From: Tellurirhabdus rosea
GTDB lineage: Bacteria; Bacteroidota; Bacteroidia; Cytophagales; Spirosomataceae
Length of the DNA: 64,000 nucleotides
Assembly (NCBI RefSeq): GCF_026278345.1
Contig: NZ_CP111085.1
Location: 4,684,282-4,748,281 of the forward strand
Direction: 5' to 3'
Translations under genes and position numbers: made by a program
Notes under the pieces: model-generated
Seen by the model: the letters and a program-made list of their open reading frames with translations, nothing else
Told to the model about the DNA's origin: nothing
The model's database searches: none
Shown here: positions 16,374 to 25,787 of the stretch, in pieces
How positions within the stretch are numbered: the first letter of the stretch is position 1
Layout: every line of letters begins with the position of its first letter

Positions 16374-17723
16374 ATGAACATCAGCATTTTTGGCTTAGGC
16401 TATGTAGGTTGTGTCAGTCTGGGCTGCCTTGCCCAGAACGGTCATCAGTTAATTGGTGTTGACGTAAACCAGACAAAAGTTGATCAGATCAACGCAGGGC
16501 GGGCAACTATTGTCGAGAAAGACATTGACGCTATCATTGCCGAGCAGTTTCTGCAAGGTCGAATCCAGGCAACCACGGATTTTCGATACGCTGTTCTGAA
16601 CACCGACGTAACCATCATCGCCGTTGGCACTCCCTCGACCCCGCAGGGGCACCTGAATCTAAGCTACATCTTTGGGGTTGCGGAGCATATTGCCGCCGCG
16701 CTCATGGAAAAGGACTCGTTTCATGTCATTGCAATACGATCAACCGTAATGCCGGGCACCTGTGATAAGATTGCCTCTCTTATTGAAGAAAAAACGGGTA
16801 AAACACAGAACGTTGATTTTGCTGTAGCCAGTAATCCGGAATTCCTGCGCGAAGGAACGGCGGTCTACGATTATTACAACCCACCTCTTACGCTCATCGG
16901 TGTTGATTCAGATGTAGCGGGAGAAATGCTGCGCAGCCTGTACGACCAGTTGCCCGCTGAAATTATAGTAACAGACGTAAAGATCGCGGAGATCATGAAA
17001 TACGTCAACAATACCTTCCATGCTCTGAAGATCTCTTTTGCCAATGAAGTAGGAAACATCTGTTCGGCACTTGGCCTTGATTCGCATAAGGTCATGGACA
17101 TCTTTTGCCGGGACAAACAGCTTAACATTTCCAGCTATTATTTCAAACCCGGTTTTGCCTACGGCGGCTCATGCCTGCCTAAGGATTTGAAAGGGCTGCA
17201 AACGCTGGCGCACGATCTGTATGTACAGGTACCCGTAATCAGTAACATTCACCGGACCAACGAAATTCAGATGCAGCGGGCGCTGTCGATCCTGATGAAG
17301 AACATGAACCGGAAAATTGGATTCCTCGGGATTGGCTTCAAGGCGGGAACCGATGACCTGCGGAACAGCCCGGCGGTCGAACTGGCTGAAACGTTGTTGG
17401 GCAAAGGCTTTTCGCTGAAGATCTACGATAAAAACATTAATATTTCCCGTCTGACCGGTACCAACAAAGAGTACATCGACCAGCATATTCCGCACCTCTC
17501 CCGTCTGATGGTGAACGAAGGCCACGAATTGCTCGAATGGGCCGATGTCCTTGTAGTTTCGACCAAAGAAAAAGAGTTCAGCGTATTGCTCGAAGACGTC
17601 GAGGGTAAAACCATTCTGGATATGGTGCGTATTTCCCCCAATCTGCGTGAATCCAACGAATACATCGGCATCAACTGGGCCCAGAAAGCCCAGGAGGCTC
17701 CCCAGTACGTTACCTACCGTTAA
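16374..17723 (+). CDS. algD: GDP-mannose 6-dehydrogenase-like nucleotide-sugar dehydrogenase
   Basis: A 449-residue UDP-glucose/GDP-mannose dehydrogenase that oxidises the C6 of a nucleotide sugar twice with NAD to give the uronic acid. Seen: NAD motif GLGYVG (7-12), SNPEFLREGTA (153-162), the Lys/Asn pair KYVNNT (209-214), catalytic Cys267 in GGSCLPKD and the UDPG_MGDP C-terminal domain starting FKAGTDDLRNSP. The sequence resembles Pseudomonas AlgD more closely than Ugd or WecC, so GDP-mannuronate is the likely product; the substrate remains an inference. The ATG at 16374 is chosen over a TTG upstream. It is 8 bp from the next glycosyltransferase gene, probably one transcript. Confidence 0.88.
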   Translation: MNISIFGLGYVGCVSLGCLAQNGHQLIGVDVNQTKVDQINAGRATIVEKDIDAIIAEQFLQGRIQATTDFRYAVLNTDVTIIAVGTPSTPQGHLNLSYIFGVAEHIAAALMEKDSFHVIAIRSTVMPGTCDKIASLIEEKTGKTQNVDFAVASNPEFLREGTAVYDYYNPPLTLIGVDSDVAGEMLRSLYDQLPAEIIVTDVKIAEIMKYVNNTFHALKISFANEVGNICSALGLDSHKVMDIFCRDKQLNISSYYFKPGFAYGGSCLPKDLKGLQTLAHDLYVQVPVISNIHRTNEIQMQRALSILMKNMNRKIGFLGIGFKAGTDDLRNSPAVELAETLLGKGFSLKIYDKNINISRLTGTNKEYIDQHIPHLSRLMVNEGHELLEWADVLVVSTKEKEFSVLLEDVEGKTILDMVRISPNLRESNEYIGINWAQKAQEAPQYVTYR

Positions 17724-17731
17724 CCACCTGA

Positions 17732-18985
17732 ATGGCTACATTTACCAATATCCAAGGAAAACACATCCTGATCATTGTCGAAAACCTGCCGGTCCCGTTC
17801 GACCGGCGGGTTTGGCAGGAGGCAACCACGCTGAAGGAAGCAGGAGCCGAGGTAAGCATTATCTCACCCCAGATGAAAGGGTATACCCAACGGTATGAAC
17901 AACTCGAAGGCATTGACATCTACCGGCATCCCCTGCCGCTGGAGGGCTCCGGTGCCTGGGGATACCTGATGGAGTACGGAACGGCTATTTTCTGGTGGCT
18001 GATTCTGAGTTTCCGCATTTTCTTTCGTAAACGCTTCCAGGTTATTCACGGCTGTAACCCACCCGATCTGATTTTTCTGGTGGCGCTCTTCTTTAAACCC
18101 TTTGGCGTTAAGTACGTATTCGACCACCATGACATCAATCCGGAGCTTTACCTTGCTAAGTTTAACCAGAAAGACCTGTTTTACCGCCTTATGCTCTGGT
18201 GTGAACGAACCACGTTTCAGGTAGCCGATTACAGCATTGCTACCAATGAATCGTATAAGGAGATTGCCATCCGGCGGGGAGGCATGCCGGCCGACCGGGT
18301 GCAGGTAGTCCGAAGCGGTCCCAAACTGGAACGGCTTAAGATCGGGCCGGGTAATCCGGAGCTGAAAAAAGGACGTAATTTCCTGGTTGGATACCTGGGC
18401 GTCATTGGCGAACAGGAGGGGATTGACCTGCTACTGGATGCCGTTAAACAGATCATTGCCAGGCGGCAGGACGTTCAGTTTGGCATTGTTGGTGGTGGAA
18501 CCGCTCTGGAAGCGATGAAAGCCCTGGCCCGGAAAATGGGAGTTGCCGATTACGTGGATTTTTACGGCCGTGTGTCGGATGAGCAGATGCTTGCGGTGCT
18601 GAACACTGCCGATGTCTGTGTAAATCCGGACACTCCGACCGAGATGAACAACCTGTCGACCATGAATAAAATCATGGAGTACATGGCCTTGAAAAAGCCG
18701 ATTGTCCAGTATGATCTGAAGGAAGGCCGTTTCTCGGCCCAGAAAGCCTCCCTGTATGCTGATCCGGAAAAACCGTCTGATTTTGCAGATAAGATACTGT
18801 GGCTGATTAACAGTCCGGACAGCCGGAAGGAAATGGGCGAATTTGGATATCAGCGGGTTGTAAAAGAGCTTTCATGGAGCCATGAACGGAAAAAGTTAAT
18901 AAAACTATACAATAAAATATTATCTTCTGAAAAAAGCATGGTTCGTAAAAATAGGCCTGTAATTGAAAAGGAAGAAGTTTGTTAA
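17732..18985 (+). CDS. Glycosyltransferase family 4 (GT-B fold)
   Basis: A 417-residue cytoplasmic glycosyltransferase. It has the start NLPVPFDRRVWQEA (typical of WbuB-like GT4 enzymes), a membrane-associating hydrophobic patch at about 80-95, HHDINPELYL near 133, the donor-site loop FLVGYLGVIGEQEGIDLLL and the EX7E-type segment TEMNNLSTMNKIMEYMA. It would add a sugar from a nucleotide donor to the lipid-linked repeat. It follows algD by 8 bp, so the uronic acid may be part of the same polymer. The C-terminal 20 residues are lysine-rich. A strong hairpin terminator follows directly. Confidence 0.9.
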   Translation: MATFTNIQGKHILIIVENLPVPFDRRVWQEATTLKEAGAEVSIISPQMKGYTQRYEQLEGIDIYRHPLPLEGSGAWGYLMEYGTAIFWWLILSFRIFFRKRFQVIHGCNPPDLIFLVALFFKPFGVKYVFDHHDINPELYLAKFNQKDLFYRLMLWCERTTFQVADYSIATNESYKEIAIRRGGMPADRVQVVRSGPKLERLKIGPGNPELKKGRNFLVGYLGVIGEQEGIDLLLDAVKQIIARRQDVQFGIVGGGTALEAMKALARKMGVADYVDFYGRVSDEQMLAVLNTADVCVNPDTPTEMNNLSTMNKIMEYMALKKPIVQYDLKEGRFSAQKASLYADPEKPSDFADKILWLINSPDSRKEMGEFGYQRVVKELSWSHERKKLIKLYNKILSSEKSMVRKNRPVIEKEEVC

Positions 18986-18986
18986 A

Positions 18987-19013
18987 AAAGGCCGCCTGTT
19001 ACAGGCGGCCTTT
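18987..19013 (+). terminator. Rho-independent-type hairpin after the algD-GT4 pair
   Basis: Perfect 12-bp stem AAAGGCCGCCTG / CAGGCGGCCTTT with loop TTA, two bases after the stop codon. The A-run before and T-run after allow use from both directions. Confidence 0.9.
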
Positions 19014-19851
19014 ATGGACTAGTTTAAATATAAGTTATTAATTTACAAGGACAGGCAAACATATTTTTAATGTTTAGAGGATGGAAACGACCAATAATTA
19101 TTAAGTGAGAAAAATCATATTAATTAAAGTTTGGCTATACTTTTATAATTAATATGTAACAAAAGTAATGGCTTAACTGTATGTAATTCCGAATGTTTTG
19201 AGCCAAACAATAGGAAAAGGCCAAATCCGGTGGCTCAGCAGAGCGATCCATAGATTGGCTTAAATTCTAACCTCAAACAACAGCCTAAGCGAACATCAAA
19301 ACATTTAGAAGGTGTGTCGGCTAAAACAAAGGTGATAAATTGCCCTATAAAAGTACATTCCAGCCACCATGCCTACGTAGTTTTGCCTTTTAGATTACGA
19401 ACGGCCAAGATTCATCTACTTTTAGCTCCACGGGTATATGCTCACCACATAAGCTGAGTAAACTACCACGACTTGGTCACCTTTATTATAAGATGATTTC
19501 TAACGGTGTTGCGGTTGAAGCCAAGTAAAGGAGCCGTGTTACAGACGCCGGAGGCATTAGGTAGCTATTAGGTTGTCCATTTTTAACCTGCAGACTAAGC
19601 CCTTTTTGGGTGTAAGTATTAATGAAAATACGACAATAATCGAAACAGCAGTACCATTAAGCACCAAGTTAGATGGTGCCATATTACTTGACGAGAATCA
19701 TCTTACCACAATATTTATAAGGAACAGGTTCTATAATCATTGACAAAAATATACTTTAATACAATTCAGACGTCAATGTAATAACAACCTTTAGAAAGAG
19801 TAAATAAATAGTTATAAGTTTTATTTCGTGAGCTAATATCTCAGTTATTTA
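19014..19851. other. Gene-free AT-rich spacer with a decayed IS element
   Basis: About 840 bp without an intact gene, separating the plus-strand algD pair from the minus-strand polysaccharide operon. Its middle part (about 19200-19620) holds remnants of an IS1-type transposase; the ends show nothing I can name. Confidence 0.6.
19200..19620 (-). pseudogene. IS1-family transposase remnant
   Basis: Read on the minus strand in shifting frames, three blocks align in order with IS1 transposases. NASGVCNTAPLLGFNRNTVR (about 19560-19500) corresponds to the helix-turn-helix part of InsA. VELKVDESWPFV (about 19433-19395) corresponds to the first catalytic Asp block D-E-x-W-x-F-V. ECTFIGQFITFVLADTPSKC (about 19360-19300) corresponds to the segment R-x-x-x-Q-I-V-A-F-V-x-G-D-R. 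Stops and frameshifts separate them, so the gene is dead. Terminal repeats were not found. Confidence 0.6.
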
Positions 19852-20934
19852 TTAATTATTACTCAGCACCCTTGTGTATATTTTAGAAAGTTTTGGTATC
19901 ACATTATCTGGTAAATAAGGCTTCGAAATATCGTATGAAGATTCTCCCATCTTTTCAATTAAAGCAGGATTATTCAAAAAAGTACTTATACATTTAGCTA
20001 TCTCTAATTTATCACCAGGATTTACAAGAAATCCATTTACACCATTATGAACAATTTCAGAAATACCACCTACTGGCGTTGAAATTACTGGAAGTCTATA
20101 ACTCATTGCCTCCAATACTGAAAGAGGCAGACCTTCATTGTAGGAAGGAAGAATATATATATTGCTTTGTGAAAGTAGCTCATGTTTTAAGTCACCAGAT
20201 ACCCAACCTCTATATTCAATAATGTCTTCTAATTCATATCTATGAATATAGCTTAATAATTTTTCTATTTCGCCATTTCCGCCAATTATTAATTTGATTT
20301 TGCCAGTAAATATATCTTTATTGTTTTTTATAGCTTCAATTAGATCGAAGATTCCTTTGCGTGGTCCGATCAAACCAAGAAATAATAAAATCAGTACGGA
20401 ATCGTTTGTCTTCTTTTTATTAAATCTGGGAGGCTCAATAATATTTTCAAGGACTTCAATTACTTTGCAGTTAAAGTTGATTTGGAAAAAGCTTCTCCAG
20501 CTTTCTGATAAACAAATCACATAGTCTACATCATTTATGAATAACGTAATTAGTTTTTTAATAAGTGCGTTACTGTTTAAATAAAACTTTTTGAATTCAG
20601 AGCCATGGCTGTGATAAATTGTTTTTTTATTAAAAATCTTTTTGGATATAAACCAGATTATAAAAAGCCTATAAAAGCTTCCATAAGCTGCTCCATGTAA
20701 ATGAATGATTTTAATCTCTTTATATCTTAAGATTTTTATGAAAAAAACTATTAATCCATAAAAAAAGTAGAAGACAATGTTGATTTTATATTTTTGTGGT
20801 TTATATGTGGCGACGAAGTTAAAAAACGGAAAACGAATTGCATAGGATTCAATTACGGCACCAATACCACCTCTGTGGTTTATATACTTAACACCTACTG
20901 TCAAGATAGATTTAGATAGACTTTCAGTTATCAT
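19852..20934 (-). CDS. Glycosyltransferase family 4
   Basis: A 360-residue GT-B glycosyltransferase, last gene of the minus-strand polysaccharide operon. The N-terminal domain opens with GGIGAVIE; the C-terminal domain has LLFLGLIGPRKGIFDLIEAI and the donor-binding EX7E region NEGLPLSVLEAMSYRLPVIS followed by TPVGGISEIV. It acts on the cytoplasmic face of the membrane, building the lipid-linked repeat. The start overlaps the end of the upstream acetyltransferase gene by 11 bp, suggesting coupled translation. Very AT-rich and lysine/isoleucine-rich, unlike the genome at large; probably acquired by transfer. Confidence 0.9.
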   Translation of the reverse strand: MITESLSKSILTVGVKYINHRGGIGAVIESYAIRFPFFNFVATYKPQKYKINIVFYFFYGLIVFFIKILRYKEIKIIHLHGAAYGSFYRLFIIWFISKKIFNKKTIYHSHGSEFKKFYLNSNALIKKLITLFINDVDYVICLSESWRSFFQINFNCKVIEVLENIIEPPRFNKKKTNDSVLILLFLGLIGPRKGIFDLIEAIKNNKDIFTGKIKLIIGGNGEIEKLLSYIHRYELEDIIEYRGWVSGDLKHELLSQSNIYILPSYNEGLPLSVLEAMSYRLPVISTPVGGISEIVHNGVNGFLVNPGDKLEIAKCISTFLNNPALIEKMGESSYDISKPYLPDNVIPKLSKIYTRVLSNN

Positions 20935-21445
20935 ATGTGTTGACTTCTTTTATACGGATGATGCGAGCTGGGTTCCCAACTACAACGGCAAAATCAGGGA
21001 TGTTATTTACAACTACGCTACCTGCTCCAATATCAACGTTATTGCCGATAATAACAGGGCCAATTATGCAAACATTTGCACCTATATTGACCCCATTACC
21101 AATAATTGGGCACTCTTTCGTTTTTCCATTATTACCGATAGTTGTAGATTGCCTTAATGTGCAATTATCACCTATTATTGTGTGTTTATGAACGACTAAA
21201 GATTGTCCATGGTAAAGTGTTAAGCCTTTTCCAACTTTTGTATTATAAGGTAACTCGATTCCTAATAGATATTCTATCAAAACTTTATAGACAAATCGAT
21301 TGGACTTTGTGAAAACTTTAGTTACAATATTTTTACTTTGATAAGACGATGCTCGAAAAATAAAAGTAATTATCTTGCCTTTTGTGTTTTTGCGATTTGA
21401 TTTTTGATCTTGTAAGAGATGTAATATATATTTTGAATAGTCCAT
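20924..21445 (-). CDS. Hexapeptide-repeat acetyltransferase (serine acetyltransferase-like)
   Basis: A 173-residue left-handed beta-helix acyltransferase of the CysE/WcaB type. From residue 75 on it has hexapeptide repeats: GLTLYHGQSLVVHKHTIIG, then GDNCTLRQSTTIGNN, IGNGVNIGANVCIIGPVIIG and the closing GAGSVVVNNIPDFAVVVGNPAR. The catalytic His is probably in YHGQ or VHKH. It lacks the long N-terminal helical domain of metabolic CysE, so it is more likely to acetylate a sugar of the polysaccharide than serine. It sits between two GT4 genes in the operon. Confidence 0.85.
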   Translation of the reverse strand: MDYSKYILHLLQDQKSNRKNTKGKIITFIFRASSYQSKNIVTKVFTKSNRFVYKVLIEYLLGIELPYNTKVGKGLTLYHGQSLVVHKHTIIGDNCTLRQSTTIGNNGKTKECPIIGNGVNIGANVCIIGPVIIGNNVDIGAGSVVVNNIPDFAVVVGNPARIIRIKEVNTYDN

Positions 21446-21457
21446 TTAGCTTGATAT

Positions 21458-22507
21458 TTATATAGAAGAATAAAGAGTTAAGTATTGATCTACAGTGTTT
21501 TCAATCGAATACTTTTCAGCTGCACTATCATATGCGCCTACCATCTCTGATTCTATAAAATTGTCGTTGTAGTAACTAATTACTGTCAATAGACATTCCT
21601 CTAAAGACTTTATGTCTTTACTTAAGAAAGTTTTACAAGCGTTAAGCCCTCTAATTATTTCTGCTGGACCGTCAATGTCCGAGGCTATAATAGGAAGTCC
21701 TGCAGCTAGCCCTTCAATGACAGTAAGACCAAAGCCTTCATAGGTAGAGGGTTGAACTAGTATATCGTAATTGCATAAGTTATTTTTTATCCATGTTCGG
21801 CTTTTCTCTCCGATAAATGTTACTTCGTTTTCTACTCCCAAATTCTTTGCTAAAGTCTTGAGATAAACTTCAGACTCACCAGCGCCAATGAAATCAAGCG
21901 TAATGTGTAAGTTTCTGTTATTGTTCTTTAAGGACGCAAATGCTTTCAAAAGGAGATCTTGCCCTTTGTGTTTGTGGACGAGCCTACCAAGTTGGACTAA
22001 TTTTATAGGGGTAGGCGGGCTAATGAGATAACTTTTCTTTTTTATAAACTGATTGAAATTAATTCCGTTGTAGATTATATTAGGTGATAACCTTGATCTT
22101 TTTTTTACGTCAAAAGCTACTGCGTCTGAAATTGCAATAATAGATCGATATCTAAATAACAACTTAGTTGGAATATTTACGTCATGAATTGTATATATGA
22201 GCTTGTGTCTTGAATTAATAAATAGGTTTACTAGTTTTAATTCGTGGCAATGAATTACATCAGGGTTTAATTTTTGTATTAAAAGGTTTAGTTTAATAAT
22301 AGGTAATGGATTTTTGCTACTTATTTTTCTGTTTATTTTGTATATTTTTATGGTAGGGTCTAATTGCTCTAATAGTATAGGACTCCAATCATTATTTACA
22401 ATAATAAGAGAAACATCATGATTTATACACATAATATTCATCATGTCAATGGCTAAGGTCTGTGACCCGCCAACTTTCATTGTAAAGAAGCAATGTACAA
22501 TCTTCAT
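21458..22507 (-). CDS. Glycosyltransferase family 4
   Basis: A 349-residue GT-B glycosyltransferase. Start MKIVHCFFTMKVGGSQTLAI with the GGSQ glycine loop typical of GT4; C-terminal domain with LVQLGRLVHKHKGQDLLLKA, YDILVQPSTYEGFGLTVIEG (EX7E) and DIDGPAEII. It is a retaining enzyme by family. It lies 12 bp upstream of the acetyltransferase gene and 10 bp downstream of a GT2 gene on one transcript. AT-rich like the rest of the island. Confidence 0.9.
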   Translation of the reverse strand: MKIVHCFFTMKVGGSQTLAIDMMNIMCINHDVSLIIVNNDWSPILLEQLDPTIKIYKINRKISSKNPLPIIKLNLLIQKLNPDVIHCHELKLVNLFINSRHKLIYTIHDVNIPTKLLFRYRSIIAISDAVAFDVKKRSRLSPNIIYNGINFNQFIKKKSYLISPPTPIKLVQLGRLVHKHKGQDLLLKAFASLKNNNRNLHITLDFIGAGESEVYLKTLAKNLGVENEVTFIGEKSRTWIKNNLCNYDILVQPSTYEGFGLTVIEGLAAGLPIIASDIDGPAEIIRGLNACKTFLSKDIKSLEECLLTVISYYNDNFIESEMVGAYDSAAEKYSIENTVDQYLTLYSSI

Positions 22508-22517
22508 AAAAGTACAA

Positions 22518-23279
22518 TTATGAGGTAATTAATTGCTTTGCTAAAAGCTTTAAAGTCTGATATCTTACTTTGTTGAGGGTTTTACTAAAAGGTGGAGCAC
22601 CATTTTTGATCAAAGTGTTCTTAATGTCATTTAAGAAGTTAATGCCTCCTGTACTAGTTTTAGTTTCATTCCAACGCCTAAAGGCAGCTATAGGATTACC
22701 TTCAACAGCATATATAGGCCCAAATTTTAGAAGCCTGAGCCATAGGTCTAAATCCATGCAGTAATGTAACGTCGGATCGATTAGATTGACCTCTTTAACG
22801 AACTGTGTGTTGTAGAATGATCCTTGTTGAATGACATCATAATTTCTTTTTAGTAGGAAGTCTCTATTAGGTATCGGCTTGTGGATGGTTTTTATTTTAT
22901 TGCCATTATCATCTATAATGTCGAGATTATTGCCATAGAAAATAGCACCATCATTATGCTTTGTATATAACTCAACTATTGCTTCTACTGCATGTGGATA
23001 TAATATATCGTCAGAATTTATCCAACCTATTAAGGTTCCACTAGCCATTTTAAAACCTTTGTTAATTGCATCTGACTGTCCGTTATCTTTTTCATGAATA
23101 ACTTTTGTTATTTTAGGCTTATATTTATCTATAACTGACATTGTCTTATCTGTGGATAAGCCATCGACTATAATATATTCTATATTGTTGTACGTTTGAT
23201 TAAGGATAGACTCTATTGTCTTTTCAATAAATTCTCCTTGATTAAAGGATGGAGTAATAATAGAAACCAATGGATTCAT
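22518..23279 (-). CDS. Glycosyltransferase family 2
   Basis: A 253-residue inverting GT-A enzyme. It starts MNPLVSIITPSFNQGEFIEK with YIIVDGLSTDKT, and DNGQSDAINKGFKMA leads to the metal-binding INSDD (DXD equivalent) near residue 95; the acceptor part has FRRWNETKTSTGG. This form (VSIITPSFNQG ... DGxSTDxT ... SDAINKG) is common in capsule loci. The gene is 5 bp from the polymerase gene upstream. Confidence 0.92.
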   Translation of the reverse strand: MNPLVSIITPSFNQGEFIEKTIESILNQTYNNIEYIIVDGLSTDKTMSVIDKYKPKITKVIHEKDNGQSDAINKGFKMASGTLIGWINSDDILYPHAVEAIVELYTKHNDGAIFYGNNLDIIDDNGNKIKTIHKPIPNRDFLLKRNYDVIQQGSFYNTQFVKEVNLIDPTLHYCMDLDLWLRLLKFGPIYAVEGNPIAAFRRWNETKTSTGGINFLNDIKNTLIKNGAPPFSKTLNKVRYQTLKLLAKQLITS

Positions 23280-23284
23280 TTTAT

Positions 23285-24655
23285 TTAAGAGGGAAATTGG
23301 TTTATTGTATAAGGCGAAGTTTTTAAACTTTTTTCCTTTATAGAGTGAAAAGAATTATTTATGCATTCTGAGATAGCTATGAAGAATAGTAGAAAAGCTG
23401 TCATTCTATTTTCGCAAACAAAAATAGGGTTAGTTACCATATTAATAAATATTGTAATCCAAGTGCAGATCATAGAGTATTTTATTGATTGCAGTGGCCC
23501 TTGTGAATTTATATCTAAACTTTTAATACAATACTGAAATGGTTTGAAGATAATAAAGAAGAAGAAAATAGATCCTAGTAGACCAAAAGTATATAAAACT
23601 GTTAAATATGCATTCTCCACATGACCCCACGGAAAGTTACGGACCTGAACATCCATAAACATGCTTGAGTCAGCATAATTAGCTAGTTCGAGATTAAGAT
23701 TCCCTGGACCAGCTCCAAAAAGTAAATTGTTCAAGAACAGCTTAAAGCCGTCAAGCCATAGCTTCCATCTAAAGTTGCCGTCTTCTGAAAGATTCGTAAA
23801 ACGATTCACAACGCCAAGGTCAGATAAGCCTTCAATCTTATCAAAACCAATAGTTAGCGTTACAGCCAAGGAAAATAATATAATGGCAATTAAATTTTTT
23901 TGGCTTTTTCTTTTTATAAAAATATAAATGAGTAAAGAAACTAAGATGGACACAAGAGCTGTCCTTCCAGCAGTTAAAACAACAGAATATAACGATATAA
24001 GTAAACTAAGATAACTAATGAATTTTGAACCTTTACCTTGTGAATTTCTATAATAAATGAATAGAAACACTCCAGAAATAGCTAAATATGATGAAAAGGT
24101 TAACGCATTGCCAAATGGCCCCCAATAACGAATAACCACATCTATTCCTTCATATTCGAGGCCAGTATTTTGATTTAATTTTTCTGATGTGTATATATTA
24201 AACTGTTCGTAACCTAGAAACTGCATTGTCTGTATGAATACCGAGACAATGAGGACAAAGAATAGAGTTTTAGGAATAAGATCAATTTTATTGCTTTTTA
24301 TTACAACTAGTAAAACTCGGTAATATACATAGTAAAATATTAAATCAGATAATACAGCTATACTAAGGTCAAAATTTGAAACAGTTAATGAAGAAATCAA
24401 AGAAGTAAAAAAGAAGAGTTTCATCGAAGTTACTATCTCTACATTTTTTAGTTTCGCTAGAAACAATTTGGAATTTAGTACAAGTAAATATGCGGCTACA
24501 AACCCAGTTAAATATCTAAACCAAATGTATACTTGTAACACTGGTAATAGGCAGATGAGAGTTATTAGTATGATGCGGTGAGAGTGTCTGCTTTTAGCCA
24601 ATAAAAAAAAAAGAATTATTAAAATTACGAATGTACTTGTTTGAATATTGTCCAT
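23285..24655 (-). CDS. Wzy-type O-antigen polymerase / ligase-like membrane protein
   Basis: A 456-residue integral membrane protein with about ten to twelve hydrophobic segments and one long periplasmic loop (around 285-345, containing NFRWKLWLDGFKLFLNNLLF and GAGPGNLNLELANYAD). The loop pattern F-G-x-G-P-G-N and the preceding arginine (TAGRTALVS) are those of the Wzy_C/O-antigen ligase family. As the only such protein in a locus with Wzx, Wzc and Wza, it is the likely polymerase that joins repeat units on the periplasmic side. Confidence 0.85.
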   Translation of the reverse strand: MDNIQTSTFVILIILFFLLAKSRHSHRIILITLICLLPVLQVYIWFRYLTGFVAAYLLVLNSKLFLAKLKNVEIVTSMKLFFFTSLISSLTVSNFDLSIAVLSDLIFYYVYYRVLLVVIKSNKIDLIPKTLFFVLIVSVFIQTMQFLGYEQFNIYTSEKLNQNTGLEYEGIDVVIRYWGPFGNALTFSSYLAISGVFLFIYYRNSQGKGSKFISYLSLLISLYSVVLTAGRTALVSILVSLLIYIFIKRKSQKNLIAIILFSLAVTLTIGFDKIEGLSDLGVVNRFTNLSEDGNFRWKLWLDGFKLFLNNLLFGAGPGNLNLELANYADSSMFMDVQVRNFPWGHVENAYLTVLYTFGLLGSIFFFFIIFKPFQYCIKSLDINSQGPLQSIKYSMICTWITIFINMVTNPIFVCENRMTAFLLFFIAISECINNSFHSIKEKSLKTSPYTINQFPS

Positions 24656-24665
24656 AGGATCTTAA

Positions 24666-25778
24666 TTAGGCAATTAGTTCCATGTATAAGCTTAAAGTTT
24701 TATTTAATGTATTTGCCCAAGAGAAGTATTTCAATCTTTCTTTCCCTTGATCTATTAGGTTTCCTCCCAAATCTGAATTGTTTAGGATTCGTTCAATAGA
24801 CTGCCTTATTGAGTCAACGTCATATGGAGAGAAGTAAAGTGCAGCGTCTTTGCCGGCAACTTCCTGGAAAACCTCTATATCGCTTAGAATACAGGGACAG
24901 CCGCAAGCGAATGCTTCTAGAATTGGTAAACCAAAACCTTCGTATAAAGAAGGGTATGTAAATGCAATTGCACTTTTATAAAGTTGAATTAATCTTTTTT
25001 TATTTATACTTACTTGTGTTACTAAAGTAGCTATTCCTAACTTGGCAATGATTTGTTTTTCTTCTAATGAAAACAAACCTCCTCCTGCACAAATTAATTT
25101 AATTGAGTACTTTTTTAGCAGTGGAGCAACAGCTATTAAGTAATGATTAAAATTCTTGTAATTGTATCTGGTTCCTACGAATAAAAGGAAAGGTTCATGA
25201 AGTGATTCTATTGGGGGTATGGCTCCAATGTCTACATCTTCAAATGGATTTCCGTGATGTATCACTTGTACTCTATCTGAATTTATTTTATAATATTCTA
25301 AGATGTCGTTTTTTGTTGTATGTGATATTGCTATAAATTTTGAAGCTTTATTTACTAAATATTTTTTCTCTTGTTGAAAGAGTTCGTTTTTTAAACCTGG
25401 AAATAACGAACCCATTCTTTCATGGGTCATATCGTGATAGGTAAATGTCCAAGGTTTTGTAGTGGGGATCCATTTCAGAAAGTATGGATTGTAGTATGTA
25501 GGGTGGAAGATATCATAAGTGCTCACCTTTAATTTAACGCTTGTGTAAATGTTTCTAACTCGATAGCCTTTGTGGGGTAGCGATTTCCAAACAATTCTTT
25601 CCCAAGAGTTTATTTTGTCAAGTTTTTTCAAAATGACTTCATTCCCAAGGTTTGGATTAGTAAGTTCAGCAGTGCATCCTTCTGTTTCATTTATACCGTC
25701 AATAATTTTGCTAAAATATTCTGAGATTCCTCCATAGTTTTGTAAACTAATTATCTGATGATCAAACAGAATCCTCAT
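24666..25778 (-). CDS. Glycosyltransferase family 4 (mannosyltransferase-like)
   Basis: A 370-residue GT-B enzyme. The start MRILFDHQIISLQNYGGISE and DIFHPTYYNPYFLKWIPTTK with YHDMTHERM match the WbpX/mannosyltransferase-like GT4 group. The C-terminal domain has LLFVGTRYNYKNFNHYL, YPSLYEGFGLPILEAFACGC (EX7E) and ILSDIEVFQEVAGKDAALYF. It is cytoplasmic and membrane-associated, and is part of the tightly packed minus-strand operon (10-11 bp gaps). Sugar specificity is not known. Confidence 0.9.
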   Translation of the reverse strand: MRILFDHQIISLQNYGGISEYFSKIIDGINETEGCTAELTNPNLGNEVILKKLDKINSWERIVWKSLPHKGYRVRNIYTSVKLKVSTYDIFHPTYYNPYFLKWIPTTKPWTFTYHDMTHERMGSLFPGLKNELFQQEKKYLVNKASKFIAISHTTKNDILEYYKINSDRVQVIHHGNPFEDVDIGAIPPIESLHEPFLLFVGTRYNYKNFNHYLIAVAPLLKKYSIKLICAGGGLFSLEEKQIIAKLGIATLVTQVSINKKRLIQLYKSAIAFTYPSLYEGFGLPILEAFACGCPCILSDIEVFQEVAGKDAALYFSPYDVDSIRQSIERILNNSDLGGNLIDQGKERLKYFSWANTLNKTLSLYMELIA

Positions 25779-25787
25779 AAGGTAAGT

